From the NCBI GenBank assembly GCA_022792535.1, contig JAAWBG010000017.1, forward strand, positions 22,347-86,346: a DNA stretch of 64,000 nucleotides, written 5' to 3'. The DNA comes from Lachnospiraceae bacterium (GTDB lineage Bacteria; Bacillota; Clostridia; Lachnospirales; Lachnospiraceae). Every line of letters starts with the position of its first letter. The first letter of the stretch is position 1. The notes under the pieces were generated by a model, which worked only from the letters and a program-made list of their open reading frames with translations, was not told the origin of the DNA and searched no databases. Shown here piece after piece: positions 48,520 to 57,358 of this stretch. A program made the position numbers and the translations under genes.

Positions 48520-49515
48520 TTATACCTGTACGAATGCTGGGGTATCTGCCGGAGCATTCAAATATTTCTTCATCTCATCATCTAATTTCAGCAATGTTAC
48601 AGAATATCCAGCCATATCAATAGAAGTCATATAATTGCCAACTAATGTCTTAGCAACTTTGATCTTCTTATCTGCCAATACCTGGGATACTCTCAAGTTT
48701 GCAAGATATAATTCCTGTAATGGTGTTCCGCCAAGTCCATTGACCATAACTGCAACTTCATCACCTTCATGGTAGAGATCTTCTGCAAAAATCTTCTCCA
48801 ATAAGGTATCTGTGGTCTCATTTACAGTGCGGATCTCTTCTCTATGAGTTCCTGGCTCTCCATGAATACCCATTCCGATTTCCACTTCATTGTCGCCTAA
48901 CTCAAAACTTGGTTTGCCGGCTGCCGGAACAGTACAAGGTGCAATTGCCATACCCATGGTACGTACATTTGCGATTACCTTTTCTGCTACTGCTTTTACC
49001 TTCTGCAGATCTCCGCCTTCCTCTGCGCATGCGCCTGCAATTTTATGGATAAAGATAGTTCCTGCAATACCTCTTCTTCCAGTTGTCCATGTACTGTTTT
49101 CTACTGCAACGTCATCATTTACGACAACTTTTTCTACTTCAATGCCTTCATCTGCCGCCATATCTGCTGCCATCTCAAAGTTCATAACGTCGCCGGTGTA
49201 GTTCTTGATTACCATAAGAACACCTTTTCCGCCGTTACATGCTTTGATTGCTTCGTATACCTGATCTGGTGTAGGTGAGGTAAACATCGCTCCTGCAACT
49301 GCTGCGTCCAGCATACCTTTTCCAACGTATCCGCCATGTGCCGGCTCATGTCCGCTTCCGCCGCCGCTGACCAGAGCAACTTTTCCCTGAGAACCGCCCG
49401 CTCTTACCAATACGTCGCATCCTTCTACTCTTTTTACATATTCTGGATGTGCTGCTACAATCCCCTGTAACATTTCTTCTACTACGTCATCTGGTTTGTT
49501 GATCATTTTTTTCAA
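48520..49515 (-). CDS. dhaK: Dihydroxyacetone kinase subunit DhaK
   Basis: 331-aa subunit that binds dihydroxyacetone covalently through a His and presents it for phosphorylation by DhaL. ALVSGGGSGHEPAHGGYVGKGMLDAAVAGAMFTSP, NYTGDVMNFEMAADMA and the substrate-His region GMGIHGEPGTHREE are diagnostic. The start is a TTG at 49515 with AAGGAGG eight bases before; the internal ATG three codons on is too far away. Unusually it is not next to dhaL but after enzyme I and a hairpin element, with its own sigma-54 promoter. Confidence 0.95.
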   Translation of the reverse strand: MKKMINKPDDVVEEMLQGIVAAHPEYVKRVEGCDVLVRAGGSQGKVALVSGGGSGHEPAHGGYVGKGMLDAAVAGAMFTSPTPDQVYEAIKACNGGKGVLMVIKNYTGDVMNFEMAADMAADEGIEVEKVVVNDDVAVENSTWTTGRRGIAGTIFIHKIAGACAEEGGDLQKVKAVAEKVIANVRTMGMAIAPCTVPAAGKPSFELGDNEVEIGMGIHGEPGTHREEIRTVNETTDTLLEKIFAEDLYHEGDEVAVMVNGLGGTPLQELYLANLRVSQVLADKKIKVAKTLVGNYMTSIDMAGYSVTLLKLDDEMKKYLNAPADTPAFVQV

Positions 49516-49583
49516 AGTAATTTCCTCCTTCTCCCTGCGTTATATTTCGCATTGCATAGTTATATAGTTATATTATTTTATAA

Positions 49584-49599
49584 AGCAAAATTCATGCCA
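49584..49599 (-). promoter_or_regulatory. Sigma-54 promoter of dhaK
   Basis: Minus-strand TGGCAT-GAATT-TTGCT (49599 to 49584) matches the -24/-12 consensus TGGCAC-N5-TTGCW with one mismatch, about 85 bases upstream of the dhaK start. TTATAAAATAAT follows, similar to the dhaL promoter. Confidence 0.85.
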
Positions 49600-49700
49600 G
49601 TTTTTCCGGCTGTCTTTTCAAAAAACTGATCTGGCAGAATAGGCAGCTTCACACAAAATTGCAAATACAGAGACCAAAAAGAAGGAAAAAGTTGATATTT

Positions 49701-49759
49701 TTTACCAATATGGTTTTTTTTACCAACTCGTCATTTGGAATTGTTCCTTTTTACCAATC
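49701..49759. promoter_or_regulatory. Enhancer-like TTTACCAA sites upstream of dhaK
   Basis: Three TTTACCAA copies stand at 49701-49708, 49719-49726 and 49750-49757, about 100-160 bases upstream of the -24 element, the normal distance for a bacterial enhancer-binding protein. The 21-base segment 49739-49759 differs at one position from 55407-55427 in front of the activator gene. The rest of the 49516-49952 gap holds the dhaK promoter and repeat copy B. Confidence 0.65.
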
Positions 49760-49829
49760 TTCCTTCCTGCAATGTATGAATCCTATATGAATCCATATTT
49801 TATCCCTGCCAAAGTCCTGATTCTGCTGC

Positions 49830-49946
49830 TGTTCCGCGGGATTCTCCGCCTGTGGCGGACTGCTCCCGCGGTTCTTTTCCTTTCCCACAGTGCGATCATT
49901 CTATGTTCTCTTATAGGAAATCCAAAGGAGTTTCCTATAAGAGAAC
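49830..49946. repeat. Hairpin-rich intergenic element, copy B
   Basis: Contains GATTCTCCGCC, TGGCGGAC, GCTCCCGCGGTTC, TTTTCCTTTCC and CAGTGCGAT in the same order as copy A near 2950-3010, then a 16-bp perfect stem GTTCTCTTATAGGAAA/TTTCCTATAAGAGAAC (49905-49946). It ends seven bases from the enzyme I stop and could terminate or stabilise that mRNA. Confidence 0.75.
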
Positions 49947-49952
49947 AAAATT

Positions 49953-51647
49953 TTACTTCAAAAATTCTTTCAAATAAGATCGTACTTCTTCGGTCTCAGA
50001 ACACTGTAATATTTTCTCCAAACTGCACTGTCCCGACTCCAAACTTCGGATCTGCTCTTTGACCCCTGGAGCCTGAGATGCACTCATACTCAGTTCGTCC
50101 ATTCCCACTGCCAAAAGGAAGGGAAGGGCCAGGCGGTCTCCCGCCATCTCACCGCACATTCCAACCCAGATTCCTGCTTCATGGGCTGCTGTAACTACTC
50201 TGTGTATGGATTGCACCACAGCTGGATTAAAGTAATCATACAAATAGTTTACTGTCTGATTCCCCCGGTCCACAGCCAATGTATACTGTACTAGATCATT
50301 GGTTCCAATGCTGAAAAAGTCCACATATTTTGCAAATACAGGCGCCATAATCACAGAAGCCGGCGTCTCCACCATAATTCCAACCAGAACATCCTCCCCA
50401 TAGGGAATCCGCTCTGCCTGCAGTTCTACTTTTGCTTCCTCAATTAATTTGCGCGTCTCTGTAATCTCTGAAAGCATCGTTACCATAGGAATCATAATAC
50501 CTACTTTTCCATAAACTCCCGCCCTTAAAATGGCGCGTATCTGAGTCTTAAACATATCCTTGCTCTGAAGACAGATCCGAATGGCACGAAATCCCAGAAA
50601 CGGATTCTCTTCTTCTTCTAACTGCAGACAGTCACAGTGCTTATCTCCGCCTATATCTAAAGTTCTGATTACACAGAGATCTCCTTTTGCCTGCTCTGCC
50701 ACAGATTTGTATGCCTGAAACTGTTCTTCCTCGGAAGGCAGCCTGGAAGACGCCATAAAAAAGAATTCTGTCCGGAAAAGCCCTACTCCCTGGCATCCAT
50801 ACTCACATGCCTTTTCCATATCTTCTGGACTGCTGATATTGGCAGCTACCAGAACTTCTTTCCCATCTCTGGTACAAGCCGGAAGCTGTGCCCGTTCCAT
50901 CAGATACGCATGTTCCTCTTCCTGCTGCTCTACTTGTTTCCGAAAATCCTTTAACTGTTCTGCCGAGGGCTGCAGAAAAATTTCTCCTTTTACCGCATCT
51001 ACAATAATTTCCTCTCCCTGAGCTGCCATCTCAGAGTTCAGTTCCACGCCGACCATAGTCACAAACCCTTTTGATTTGGCAATAATCACTGTATGGGAAG
51101 TCTTACTTCCGCTTTCCAGCAAAACAGCCTTTACTTTCTTTTCCGGCAGACCCGCCATAATAGAAGGCTCTATATCTTTTGCACACAGAATGACATCTTC
51201 TCCCTCTATGGAGAATTCCGGAATATTCAGCAGCTTTCTAAGGAGACGATTTCCCACATCTACCATATCATTCTGACGCTCCCGCAGATAGGGGTCGTCA
51301 ATGGCATCAAACATAGTCTTAAAATCATCTACCGCCTGCAGCACCGCCTTGGGCGCCGACATTCCACTGCCTGCGTACTCTGTGATTGCTTCCACAAACG
51401 CTACGTCTTCCAGCAGCATCTGGTGGGCTTCCATAATCCCTCTTTCGCTTTCTGAAAGTCCTTCATCGGAAGCTAAAAGTCTCTCTAAATCTTTACTGGC
51501 AAGTTCTAACGCCTGTTGATATTTTTCTTTCTCTGTCTCGGTATCCCCGGCTGTATAAGTTCTCAGATGTTCCTCATAGTCCATATGTAAAAACTGAATC
51601 TTCCCTGTGGCAACACCCTCCACTACAACATTTCCACGTACCAGCAT
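49953..51647 (-). CDS. ptsI: PTS enzyme I (dedicated to the Dha system)
   Basis: 564-aa phosphoenolpyruvate-protein phosphotransferase. N-terminal HPr-binding helices, swivelling domain with active His in GSKTSHTVIIAKSKGF, and PEP-binding barrel: GVGLFRTEFFFM, IRTLDIGGDKHCDCL, NPFLGFRAIRICL, FFSIGTNDLVQYTLAVDRGN, CGEMAGD. Its place after dhaL-dhaM-HPr suggests it feeds phosphate to DhaM; whether it is the only enzyme I in the cell cannot be seen. Confidence 0.93.
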   Translation of the reverse strand: MLVRGNVVVEGVATGKIQFLHMDYEEHLRTYTAGDTETEKEKYQQALELASKDLERLLASDEGLSESERGIMEAHQMLLEDVAFVEAITEYAGSGMSAPKAVLQAVDDFKTMFDAIDDPYLRERQNDMVDVGNRLLRKLLNIPEFSIEGEDVILCAKDIEPSIMAGLPEKKVKAVLLESGSKTSHTVIIAKSKGFVTMVGVELNSEMAAQGEEIIVDAVKGEIFLQPSAEQLKDFRKQVEQQEEEHAYLMERAQLPACTRDGKEVLVAANISSPEDMEKACEYGCQGVGLFRTEFFFMASSRLPSEEEQFQAYKSVAEQAKGDLCVIRTLDIGGDKHCDCLQLEEEENPFLGFRAIRICLQSKDMFKTQIRAILRAGVYGKVGIMIPMVTMLSEITETRKLIEEAKVELQAERIPYGEDVLVGIMVETPASVIMAPVFAKYVDFFSIGTNDLVQYTLAVDRGNQTVNYLYDYFNPAVVQSIHRVVTAAHEAGIWVGMCGEMAGDRLALPFLLAVGMDELSMSASQAPGVKEQIRSLESGQCSLEKILQCSETEEVRSYLKEFLK

Positions 51648-51679
51648 ACCAGCACCCTTCTCTCTATCTAATCTTCATA

Positions 51680-51946
51680 CTAATCTTCATAAAATCCATG
51701 TTCAAACATATCTTCTAAATGTGCAAAAACTTCTTCTTCGTCTTCACCGGAAACCGTCAGCGTAACTTCCGCATCCTTTTTAGCTCCCATAGCGGTGATC
51801 ATCAGCACGCTTTTTCCACTGGCCTTTTTACTGCCGCATGTCAAGGTCACTTCGCTTTTATGTTTACCGACAAATCTTGCAATATCAGCCGCTGGTCTCG
51901 CATGAATCCCCAGAGTGTTTTTTACCGTATAAGTTGCTGTTTTCAT
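51680..51946 (-). CDS. HPr-family phosphocarrier protein
   Basis: 88-aa HPr. Phosphorylated His in TLGIHARPAADIARF (about residue 15) and the regulatory-site region GSKKASGKSVLMITAMGA with a Ser at the HPr Ser46 position. GGAGGTAAGG precedes ATG 51946; the upstream extension of 13 codons is rejected. Acidic C-terminus DEEEVFAHLEDMFEHGFYED. Between dhaM and enzyme I, so it should relay phosphate from enzyme I to DhaM. Confidence 0.93.
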   Translation of the reverse strand: MKTATYTVKNTLGIHARPAADIARFVGKHKSEVTLTCGSKKASGKSVLMITAMGAKKDAEVTLTVSGEDEEEVFAHLEDMFEHGFYED

Positions 51947-52005
51947 CCTTACCTCCATCCGCCGCAGCTTCTGCGTTCTACTCAATCAATTGGGATTCCC
52001 CGTGA

Positions 52006-52395
52006 TTATTCTAATTTTGATACCTGCTTTGCCAATTCTGCCGCTTCCACCACTTCTGTTATGGTTCCTCCGATAGCCGCCTGAACTGCCGCGCTCACTG
52101 CGCCCTCTAAAATCGGCGCGTCTGCAATCACCACGTTGATCTCTTCTTCTAAAAGATCTATCGCCATCTGAGAACTTAAAATACCGCTTCCCAGATCAGC
52201 CAGAACCACTACGCCCTCTCCATCATTGGCGTCCATAATTCCCTGCCGAATGCGCAGTGCGTCGGTTCCAATACTTCCATCTTCCATACCGCCCACCGCT
52301 ACGACCCGATGGTCTTTGCCTGCCATCTGAACTGCCAGTTCAAAGATGCCTTCCGCCGCTTTCTTACTGTGGGACACAATCAATAATCCTACCAT
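52006..52395 (-). CDS. dhaM: Dihydroxyacetone kinase phosphotransfer subunit DhaM
   Basis: 129-aa EIIA-mannose-like protein. VGLLIVSHSKKAAEGIFELA holds the active His9, and GVVVLADLGSGILSSQMAIDLL and EGAVSAAVQAAIGGTITEVV are typical of DhaM. It rephosphorylates the ADP held by DhaL. Only the EIIA domain is present; HPr and enzyme I, fused in E. coli DhaM, are encoded separately next door. Confidence 0.94.
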   Translation of the reverse strand: MVGLLIVSHSKKAAEGIFELAVQMAGKDHRVVAVGGMEDGSIGTDALRIRQGIMDANDGEGVVVLADLGSGILSSQMAIDLLEEEINVVIADAPILEGAVSAAVQAAIGGTITEVVEAAELAKQVSKLE

Positions 52396-52402
52396 ATTTA
52401 CC

Positions 52403-53032
52403 TCACTTTATATTTTCCAGATAAAATGTGCGAATTGCCTCTAATGTGATCAAAGAAGATGTTGCCCCCGGATCCTGATGTCCGATACTTCTGTCACCCA
52501 GATAGCTTGCACGTCCTTTGGTTGCGCGAATAGTCTTGGTATACTCTACCCCTTCTTTTGCCGCCTCACACATATGAGCAAGACAGTCCTCAGCGCTTTC
52601 TCCTGCCTCAATTCCCTTTGTCAGAGCTTCCAATGCAGGCTCTAATGCATCCAGCATGGTCTTCTCGCCTCTTTCAGCTTTTCCCCGCATCTTGATTCCG
52701 CCGATCACAGCTTCCATCATTGCCTTTCCGTCTTCTAACGTAATCTCCTTCTTACCGGAAACAGCGCCTGCCGCCTTCATATAAGCTGTGCCATAGAGAG
52801 GACCAGAAGCTCCGCCTACTTTCGACAGCAGCACCATACCTGTTTTCTTCAATATCACGCTGATATCTTCTTCATCCTGGGGAAGCTGCTGCAGCACTTC
52901 TGTAAAACCTCTTGCCATATTGATTCCATGGTCAGCATCTCCGATCGCTGAGTCCAGATCTGTTAAAAATTCCTTGTTCGCAATGATATCGTCTCCGATT
53001 TTCTGCATGCACTGGTATATTTTGGTTGCCAT
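52403..53032 (-). CDS. dhaL: Dihydroxyacetone kinase ADP-binding subunit DhaL
   Basis: 209-aa helical barrel subunit that carries ADP/ATP and phosphorylates dihydroxyacetone on DhaK. Metal-binding DSAIGDADHGINMARGF, GGASGPLYGTAYMKAA and KGRASYLGDRSIGHQDPGATSSLI are diagnostic. First gene after a perfect sigma-54 promoter; AGGAGG before the ATG; 7 bases from dhaM. Confidence 0.95.
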   Translation of the reverse strand: MATKIYQCMQKIGDDIIANKEFLTDLDSAIGDADHGINMARGFTEVLQQLPQDEEDISVILKKTGMVLLSKVGGASGPLYGTAYMKAAGAVSGKKEITLEDGKAMMEAVIGGIKMRGKAERGEKTMLDALEPALEALTKGIEAGESAEDCLAHMCEAAKEGVEYTKTIRATKGRASYLGDRSIGHQDPGATSSLITLEAIRTFYLENIK

Positions 53033-53119
53033 AAAAATCCTCCTGTCTTTTCTATATTTGACAGAACCCCTGCCAGATTTTCCAGGACTTCTGCCGGCTT
53101 ATCTTATGATTATTTATTA

Positions 53120-53135
53120 AGCAAATTTCGTGCCA
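53120..53135 (-). promoter_or_regulatory. Sigma-54 promoter of dhaL-dhaM-HPr-enzyme I
   Basis: Minus-strand TGGCAC-GAAAT-TTGCT (53135 to 53120) is an exact match to the -24/-12 consensus, about 88 bases before dhaL and just after the activator gene. Confidence 0.92.
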
Positions 53136-53138
53136 GGT

Positions 53139-55316
53139 TTACTCCAACTGATATTTTCTTGCCTTAGCGGCAACTGTTTTGTGGGTCAGTCCCAGCGCCT
53201 TTCCTGCTGCGTTATAGCTCCCATATTCTTTTAAGGCCCGCTGGATGATCTCTTTTTCATAACACTCCCAAGGATAGATTCGATCTTCTGTCCAAATGCT
53301 GGATGAAAATTTTCCTGTCTTTTCCCTGTTCTGCCCTTGTGCGTCCCCTTCTTTTTCCGGTTCAAAATTCCCTGTTTTTTTTCCGTCTTTTTCCCCAATC
53401 TCTCCCTTGCTGTCAGGGCGTTCTTCCCTATAAGGCCCGCTGATATAAGTTTCATTGATATAATTTTCACAAATATAATGAGGCAGATCTTTTCGGCAGA
53501 TTTGATTGCCGTCTGCCAGAATATGTACCCGCTCCATCACATTTTCCAGCTCCCGGATATTTCCCGGCCAGGAATAGTGAAGCACTGCCTCCATAGCGTC
53601 TGGAGCCAGATATTTAGGCTCCCGGCCCAATTCCTCCCCAATTTTATTTAAAAAATATTCTGCCAGCACCGGAATATCTTCCCTGCGTTCCCGCAGAGGC
53701 GGCAGCCAAATGGGAATCACGTTGAGCCGGTAATACAAGTCTTCCCGAAATTCCCCCTTTTCCACAAGTTCTTCCAGATTCCGATTGGTAGCCGCAATAA
53801 TCCGGGCGTCTACCTGAATCGTTCTGTCATCTCCCACCCGCTGAAATTCCTTTTTTTGGATTACCCGAAGCATTTTCGCCTGCATGGATTTATCCAGTTC
53901 GCCAATCTCATCCAAAAAAATTGTTCCTTTGTGGGCAAGTTCGAATTTGCCAATCTTAGTTTTGATCGCCCCCGTATAGGCTCCTTTTACATGACCAAAC
54001 ATTTCACTTTCCAGCAAATTTTCTGGTATAGCCGCACAGTTGACACGAATAAAATCATGATTTGCCCGTTGGCTGGAATAGTGGATGGCCTCTGCAATCA
54101 ATTCTTTTCCTGTGCCGCTCTCTCCCCGGATCAGCACATTAAAATTATTATCTGCCGTCTTGGCCGCAAGCTGCATAGCCTCGTAGAGCTTGCTGCTGAC
54201 TCCCACGATTCGGTTAAAAGCCGGATTCAGTTTGTTGCGCCTGTTGAGCTCTTCCTCTAAATATTCTGTCTTGGCGGATAACTGCTGGATTCGTTCCACC
54301 AGTTCCTGAACCTCTCCCAAACTCTTTACCACAGAAATTCCGCCCATGATCTGTTGGTTTACAATGATGGGAACCAGATTCAGCACTACGCTCTTTCCAT
54401 TTTTCTTTCGACAGATGGCTCCCATAATTTTCTGTCCTTTTTCTAATATTTTCCCTGCGCTTCCATCTTCATCAAACGCAAGAATCTCTGCCCCTTCCCG
54501 TACTTTATCTCCGGTAATCGTTTCATAAGCCCCGTTCACATAAGTCACAATGCCCTTTTGATCAAAAACGCAGATACCGTCCTGCACTGCCTCTAAAATC
54601 TGGTAATATTTCTCTTTCAGTTCCTTTACCTCTTCAAATTCCCAACTGATCTGCACAAGCTGAGACACGTCCTCTAAGGTGGTGATGGTTCCTTTCCTCT
54701 CTCCATTTTCCAGAATGGGCATGGTATTCCCCACCATAGTGGACTTTCCAATGGTCTGAGTATAACCAATCACCGCTTCCTTTCCCTGCATAGCCTGGGT
54801 CATTCTGCTGTCTCCGAATACTTCTCTTATATTCTGCCCAAGCGCTTCCCTGTCTGAGATCCCAAGAAGCTTTTCCGCCTCCCGGTTATAGATTACAATG
54901 GTATCCTGCTTATCTGTCACAATCAATCCGCTGGCAATACTGCTGTAAATATTTTCTGCAGTAATCATATGTTCCTGGAGCAGGGTGTCTACCTGGCTGA
55001 GTTCCGCCTGATCCATATTTCGTTCGCTCTCTAAAAAATCACTTTCCAGAAACGCTTTCATTTCCGCGGCAGCCTGCTCCACATTCTTCCCTTGGGTGAT
55101 CAACAGAATCTCTTCATCTTTCTTAATCCGCATGGAAGTAACCAGCAAAAGGCTGGTGAGAGGCACATCCCGGAATCCCTCCCGTTTGATATAAAAATCC
55201 GCCTGATATTTTCTGCGGAGCCTGTCTGCCTTTTGCACCAGCATAGCCGCAATTCTGACATGCAGGCCTTTTTCACTATGTATTTTAACGATTGACTCCA
55301 CTCTGTTCTCTCTCAT
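53139..55316 (-). CDS. Sigma-54 activator with N-terminal HPr-like domain (DhaR-like)
   Basis: 725-aa enhancer-binding protein. Residues 8-95 resemble HPr (SIVKIHSEKGLHVRIAAMLVQKA, with His19 at the HPr His15 position). Two PAS domains follow (about 120-225 and 235-345), a coiled coil, the AAA+ domain (about 370-600: GESGTGKE, sigma-54 contact loop GAYTGA, IFLDEIGELD), a Ser/Lys/Glu-rich linker and a Fis-type helix-turn-helix at the end (YNAAGKALGLTHKTVAAKARKYQLE). It lies between rpoN and dhaL and should switch on both sigma-54 promoters here. The HPr-like domain suggests control by PTS phosphorylation. Confidence 0.92.
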   Translation of the reverse strand: MRENRVESIVKIHSEKGLHVRIAAMLVQKADRLRRKYQADFYIKREGFRDVPLTSLLLVTSMRIKKDEEILLITQGKNVEQAAAEMKAFLESDFLESERNMDQAELSQVDTLLQEHMITAENIYSSIASGLIVTDKQDTIVIYNREAEKLLGISDREALGQNIREVFGDSRMTQAMQGKEAVIGYTQTIGKSTMVGNTMPILENGERKGTITTLEDVSQLVQISWEFEEVKELKEKYYQILEAVQDGICVFDQKGIVTYVNGAYETITGDKVREGAEILAFDEDGSAGKILEKGQKIMGAICRKKNGKSVVLNLVPIIVNQQIMGGISVVKSLGEVQELVERIQQLSAKTEYLEEELNRRNKLNPAFNRIVGVSSKLYEAMQLAAKTADNNFNVLIRGESGTGKELIAEAIHYSSQRANHDFIRVNCAAIPENLLESEMFGHVKGAYTGAIKTKIGKFELAHKGTIFLDEIGELDKSMQAKMLRVIQKKEFQRVGDDRTIQVDARIIAATNRNLEELVEKGEFREDLYYRLNVIPIWLPPLRERREDIPVLAEYFLNKIGEELGREPKYLAPDAMEAVLHYSWPGNIRELENVMERVHILADGNQICRKDLPHYICENYINETYISGPYREERPDSKGEIGEKDGKKTGNFEPEKEGDAQGQNREKTGKFSSSIWTEDRIYPWECYEKEIIQRALKEYGSYNAAGKALGLTHKTVAAKARKYQLE

Positions 55317-55347
55317 ATAAATTTTCCCTCTTCCGCTGTTTTTAAAA

Positions 55348-55382
55348 ATTCAGGTGTCAAAATTTTCTTTTAACACCTGAAT
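55348..55382 (-). terminator. Terminator hairpin between rpoN and the activator gene
   Basis: ATTCAGGTGT pairs with ACACCTGAAT, extended inward by A/T pairs; minus-strand TTTTTAAAAA follows. It could end rpoN mRNA or attenuate the activator transcript, since it is in that gene's leader. Confidence 0.7.
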
Positions 55383-55391
55383 CTCAATGGT

Positions 55392-55427
55392 TTGGTAAAT
55401 TTTCTCAATTGTTCTTTTTTACCAATC
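55392..55427. promoter_or_regulatory. Inverted TTGGTAAA...TTTACCAA site before the activator gene
   Basis: TTGGTAAA (55392-55399) and TTTACCAA (55418-55425) form an inverted pair; positions 55407-55427 match the dhaK upstream site with one change. On the minus strand a possible sigma-A promoter TTGCAA-18-TAAAAT lies just upstream, so binding here could autoregulate the activator. Confidence 0.6.
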
Positions 55428-55513
55428 CTTTTGTATTTTATCACAACCTGCCAGATCATTGCAAATCTAAATCTGCTGAAATCTCTATCCTTTCCCAAAG
55501 GCTTCCTTATCTA

Positions 55514-56872
55514 TTATCTGTATTCCTTCCTCTGCATTACATTGGGAATTTCAAGCTGTTCCCGGTACTTTACCACAGTCCGCCTGGAAATATCAATCCC
55601 CATCTTTTCCAATTCTCTGACAATCTGAGCGTCGCTGAAGGGTCTGCTCTTGTCCTCCTTTTTCACAATCTCTTCAATATAGGAGCGGGCGTTTTTTTCC
55701 CTTCCCTTATTGGAAAAAAAGTATTTCAGCTCAAAAACACCCCAGCGGCACTCTAAATACTTTTCTTTCAGAGCCCGGCTTACGGTAGACTCGTGCATGT
55801 CAAGATCCACCGCAATATCTGCAAGATTCATGGGAGCCAGATACATCTTTCCCATTGCAAAAAAATTTTTCTGGCGTCTTACAATGGCTTCCGCCACACT
55901 GTACAAAGTCTCTTCCCGGCGGTCAATATTTTTCAGCAGCATTTTGGCGTTTTGATATTGTTCCTGCATATATTCATAATCGCTTCCCGCTTTTTCTCTG
56001 GTAAGGAGAGGCAGATATTCCTGATTCAGTTTCGGAATTTTCATTTTTTCCCGATTCAAAATCACATGATAGTCTCCCCCTGCTTCCCGCACTGTAATAT
56101 CAGGGTAAAGATAGGTTCCCTGCTCTTTGGTTCCATATCCCCGGCCCGGAACTGGCTGCAATTCCTTCACCCTGGCAATCAGCGTCAGAACTTTTTCCCT
56201 GCTCCAGCCCGTCTCTTTGCAGATCTTAGTCATCTTATTGTGCACGATCTGATCCATATAATTCTCCACCAGATCATACAACTCCTGGGTGTCTCCTTCC
56301 AGACATCTAATCTGCAGGAGAAGACACTCCCGCAGATCCCTTGCAAACACGCCGGAAGGCTCTAATCCCTGCAGAAATTGAATCTCTTGTTCCGCCTCCT
56401 GTTCTGTGATGCCAAGCCCGCAGGAAATCTCCTGGGATGTCATCTTCAGATACCCGGAATCCTCCATACATTCTATGAGATACTCCCCTATCGCCTGCCT
56501 CCTGGAACTAATCTTCCTGGTACAGAGCTGTGCGCGCAGAAATTCTTTCAGGCTGGTTCCGCAGCTTTTCTCATCCACCAAGGAATTGATATAAGTCTGA
56601 TCATCCTCTTGCTGTCTCCATTTTCTGGAAACAGGATAGAAATTTCTTTCATATTCCATCTGATATTCTTCTGAAATTTCCCTGTCCGGAGTCTCTTTTT
56701 CCTTCTTCTCTTGTTCTGTTTCCTCATAATCCAGCATGGGATTGGACAATATTTCATTCTCAATACATTGCTCTAATTCCTGGGCGCCCATCTGCAAAAT
56801 AGACAGAGATTGTTCCATTTGAGGAGTTAAAACTAATTTCTGGGTCTGTTTCATGGAGAGATCCAAATTCAT
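55514..56872 (-). CDS. rpoN: RNA polymerase sigma-54 factor RpoN
   Basis: 452-aa sigma-54. Glutamine-rich region I (MKQTQKLVLTPQMEQSLSILQMGAQELEQCIENEI), acidic region II, core-binding region, helix-turn-helix (NLADIAVDLDMHESTVSRALKEKYL) and the RpoN box SRRTVVKYREQLEIP near the end, which reads the -24 element. GGAGG upstream. Next to the only two sigma-54 promoters seen here and their activator. Confidence 0.97.
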   Translation of the reverse strand: MNLDLSMKQTQKLVLTPQMEQSLSILQMGAQELEQCIENEILSNPMLDYEETEQEKKEKETPDREISEEYQMEYERNFYPVSRKWRQQEDDQTYINSLVDEKSCGTSLKEFLRAQLCTRKISSRRQAIGEYLIECMEDSGYLKMTSQEISCGLGITEQEAEQEIQFLQGLEPSGVFARDLRECLLLQIRCLEGDTQELYDLVENYMDQIVHNKMTKICKETGWSREKVLTLIARVKELQPVPGRGYGTKEQGTYLYPDITVREAGGDYHVILNREKMKIPKLNQEYLPLLTREKAGSDYEYMQEQYQNAKMLLKNIDRREETLYSVAEAIVRRQKNFFAMGKMYLAPMNLADIAVDLDMHESTVSRALKEKYLECRWGVFELKYFFSNKGREKNARSYIEEIVKKEDKSRPFSDAQIVRELEKMGIDISRRTVVKYREQLEIPNVMQRKEYR

Positions 56873-57020
56873 ATTGTCGTTCCACCTCCGGTCTTTCGTA
56901 TTTTAAAATTCTTTTGACAGCTCTCTTCTTCTATGGTATTTTTAAGTAAATACATTATTTTATAATCAGAATGTCAAACACATCTGGATTTTACGGACAA
57001 AACAAAAAGAAGGAATTTTC

Positions 57021-57302
57021 ATGAATCAGAATGAATTTGAAAAATTAGCAGAATTATTTAAAATCTTTGGAACTCCCACCCGGCTTCAGATTATGTATGC
57101 CTTGGTGGACAAAGAGAAATGCGTCTACGATATTGCTGCAGAACTGGGTATGTCTCAAAGCGCTATCTCCCATCAGCTCAGCATTTTAAAACAAAACCGC
57201 CTGGTAAAAAACCGCAGGGACGGGAAAACCATTTATTACTCTCTCTTAGACTCCCATGTACTCACAATCATCGACCAGGGATTAGAACATATTCGGGAAT
57301 AA
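57021..57302 (+). CDS. ArsR/SmtB-family metal-responsive repressor (CzrA-like)
   Basis: 93-aa winged-helix repressor: LFKIFGTPTRLQIMYALVDKEKCVYDIAAELGMSQSAISHQLSILKQNRLVKNRRDGKTIYYSL. The C-terminal helix DSHVLTIIDQGLEHIRE has Asp, His, His and Glu at exactly the spacing of the alpha-5 zinc ligands of CzrA/SmtB (D, H, H, H), so Zn, Co or Mn sensing is likely. GAAGGA before the ATG. No exporter is directly attached; an MntP-like protein lies 1.5 kb away on the other strand. Confidence 0.92.
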   Translation: MNQNEFEKLAELFKIFGTPTRLQIMYALVDKEKCVYDIAAELGMSQSAISHQLSILKQNRLVKNRRDGKTIYYSLLDSHVLTIIDQGLEHIRE

Positions 57303-57358
57303 ACAGCCCCTTATCCAAAGGCGCCCCTTATTCCCGCTGATATGCAGCATAACGCTTT

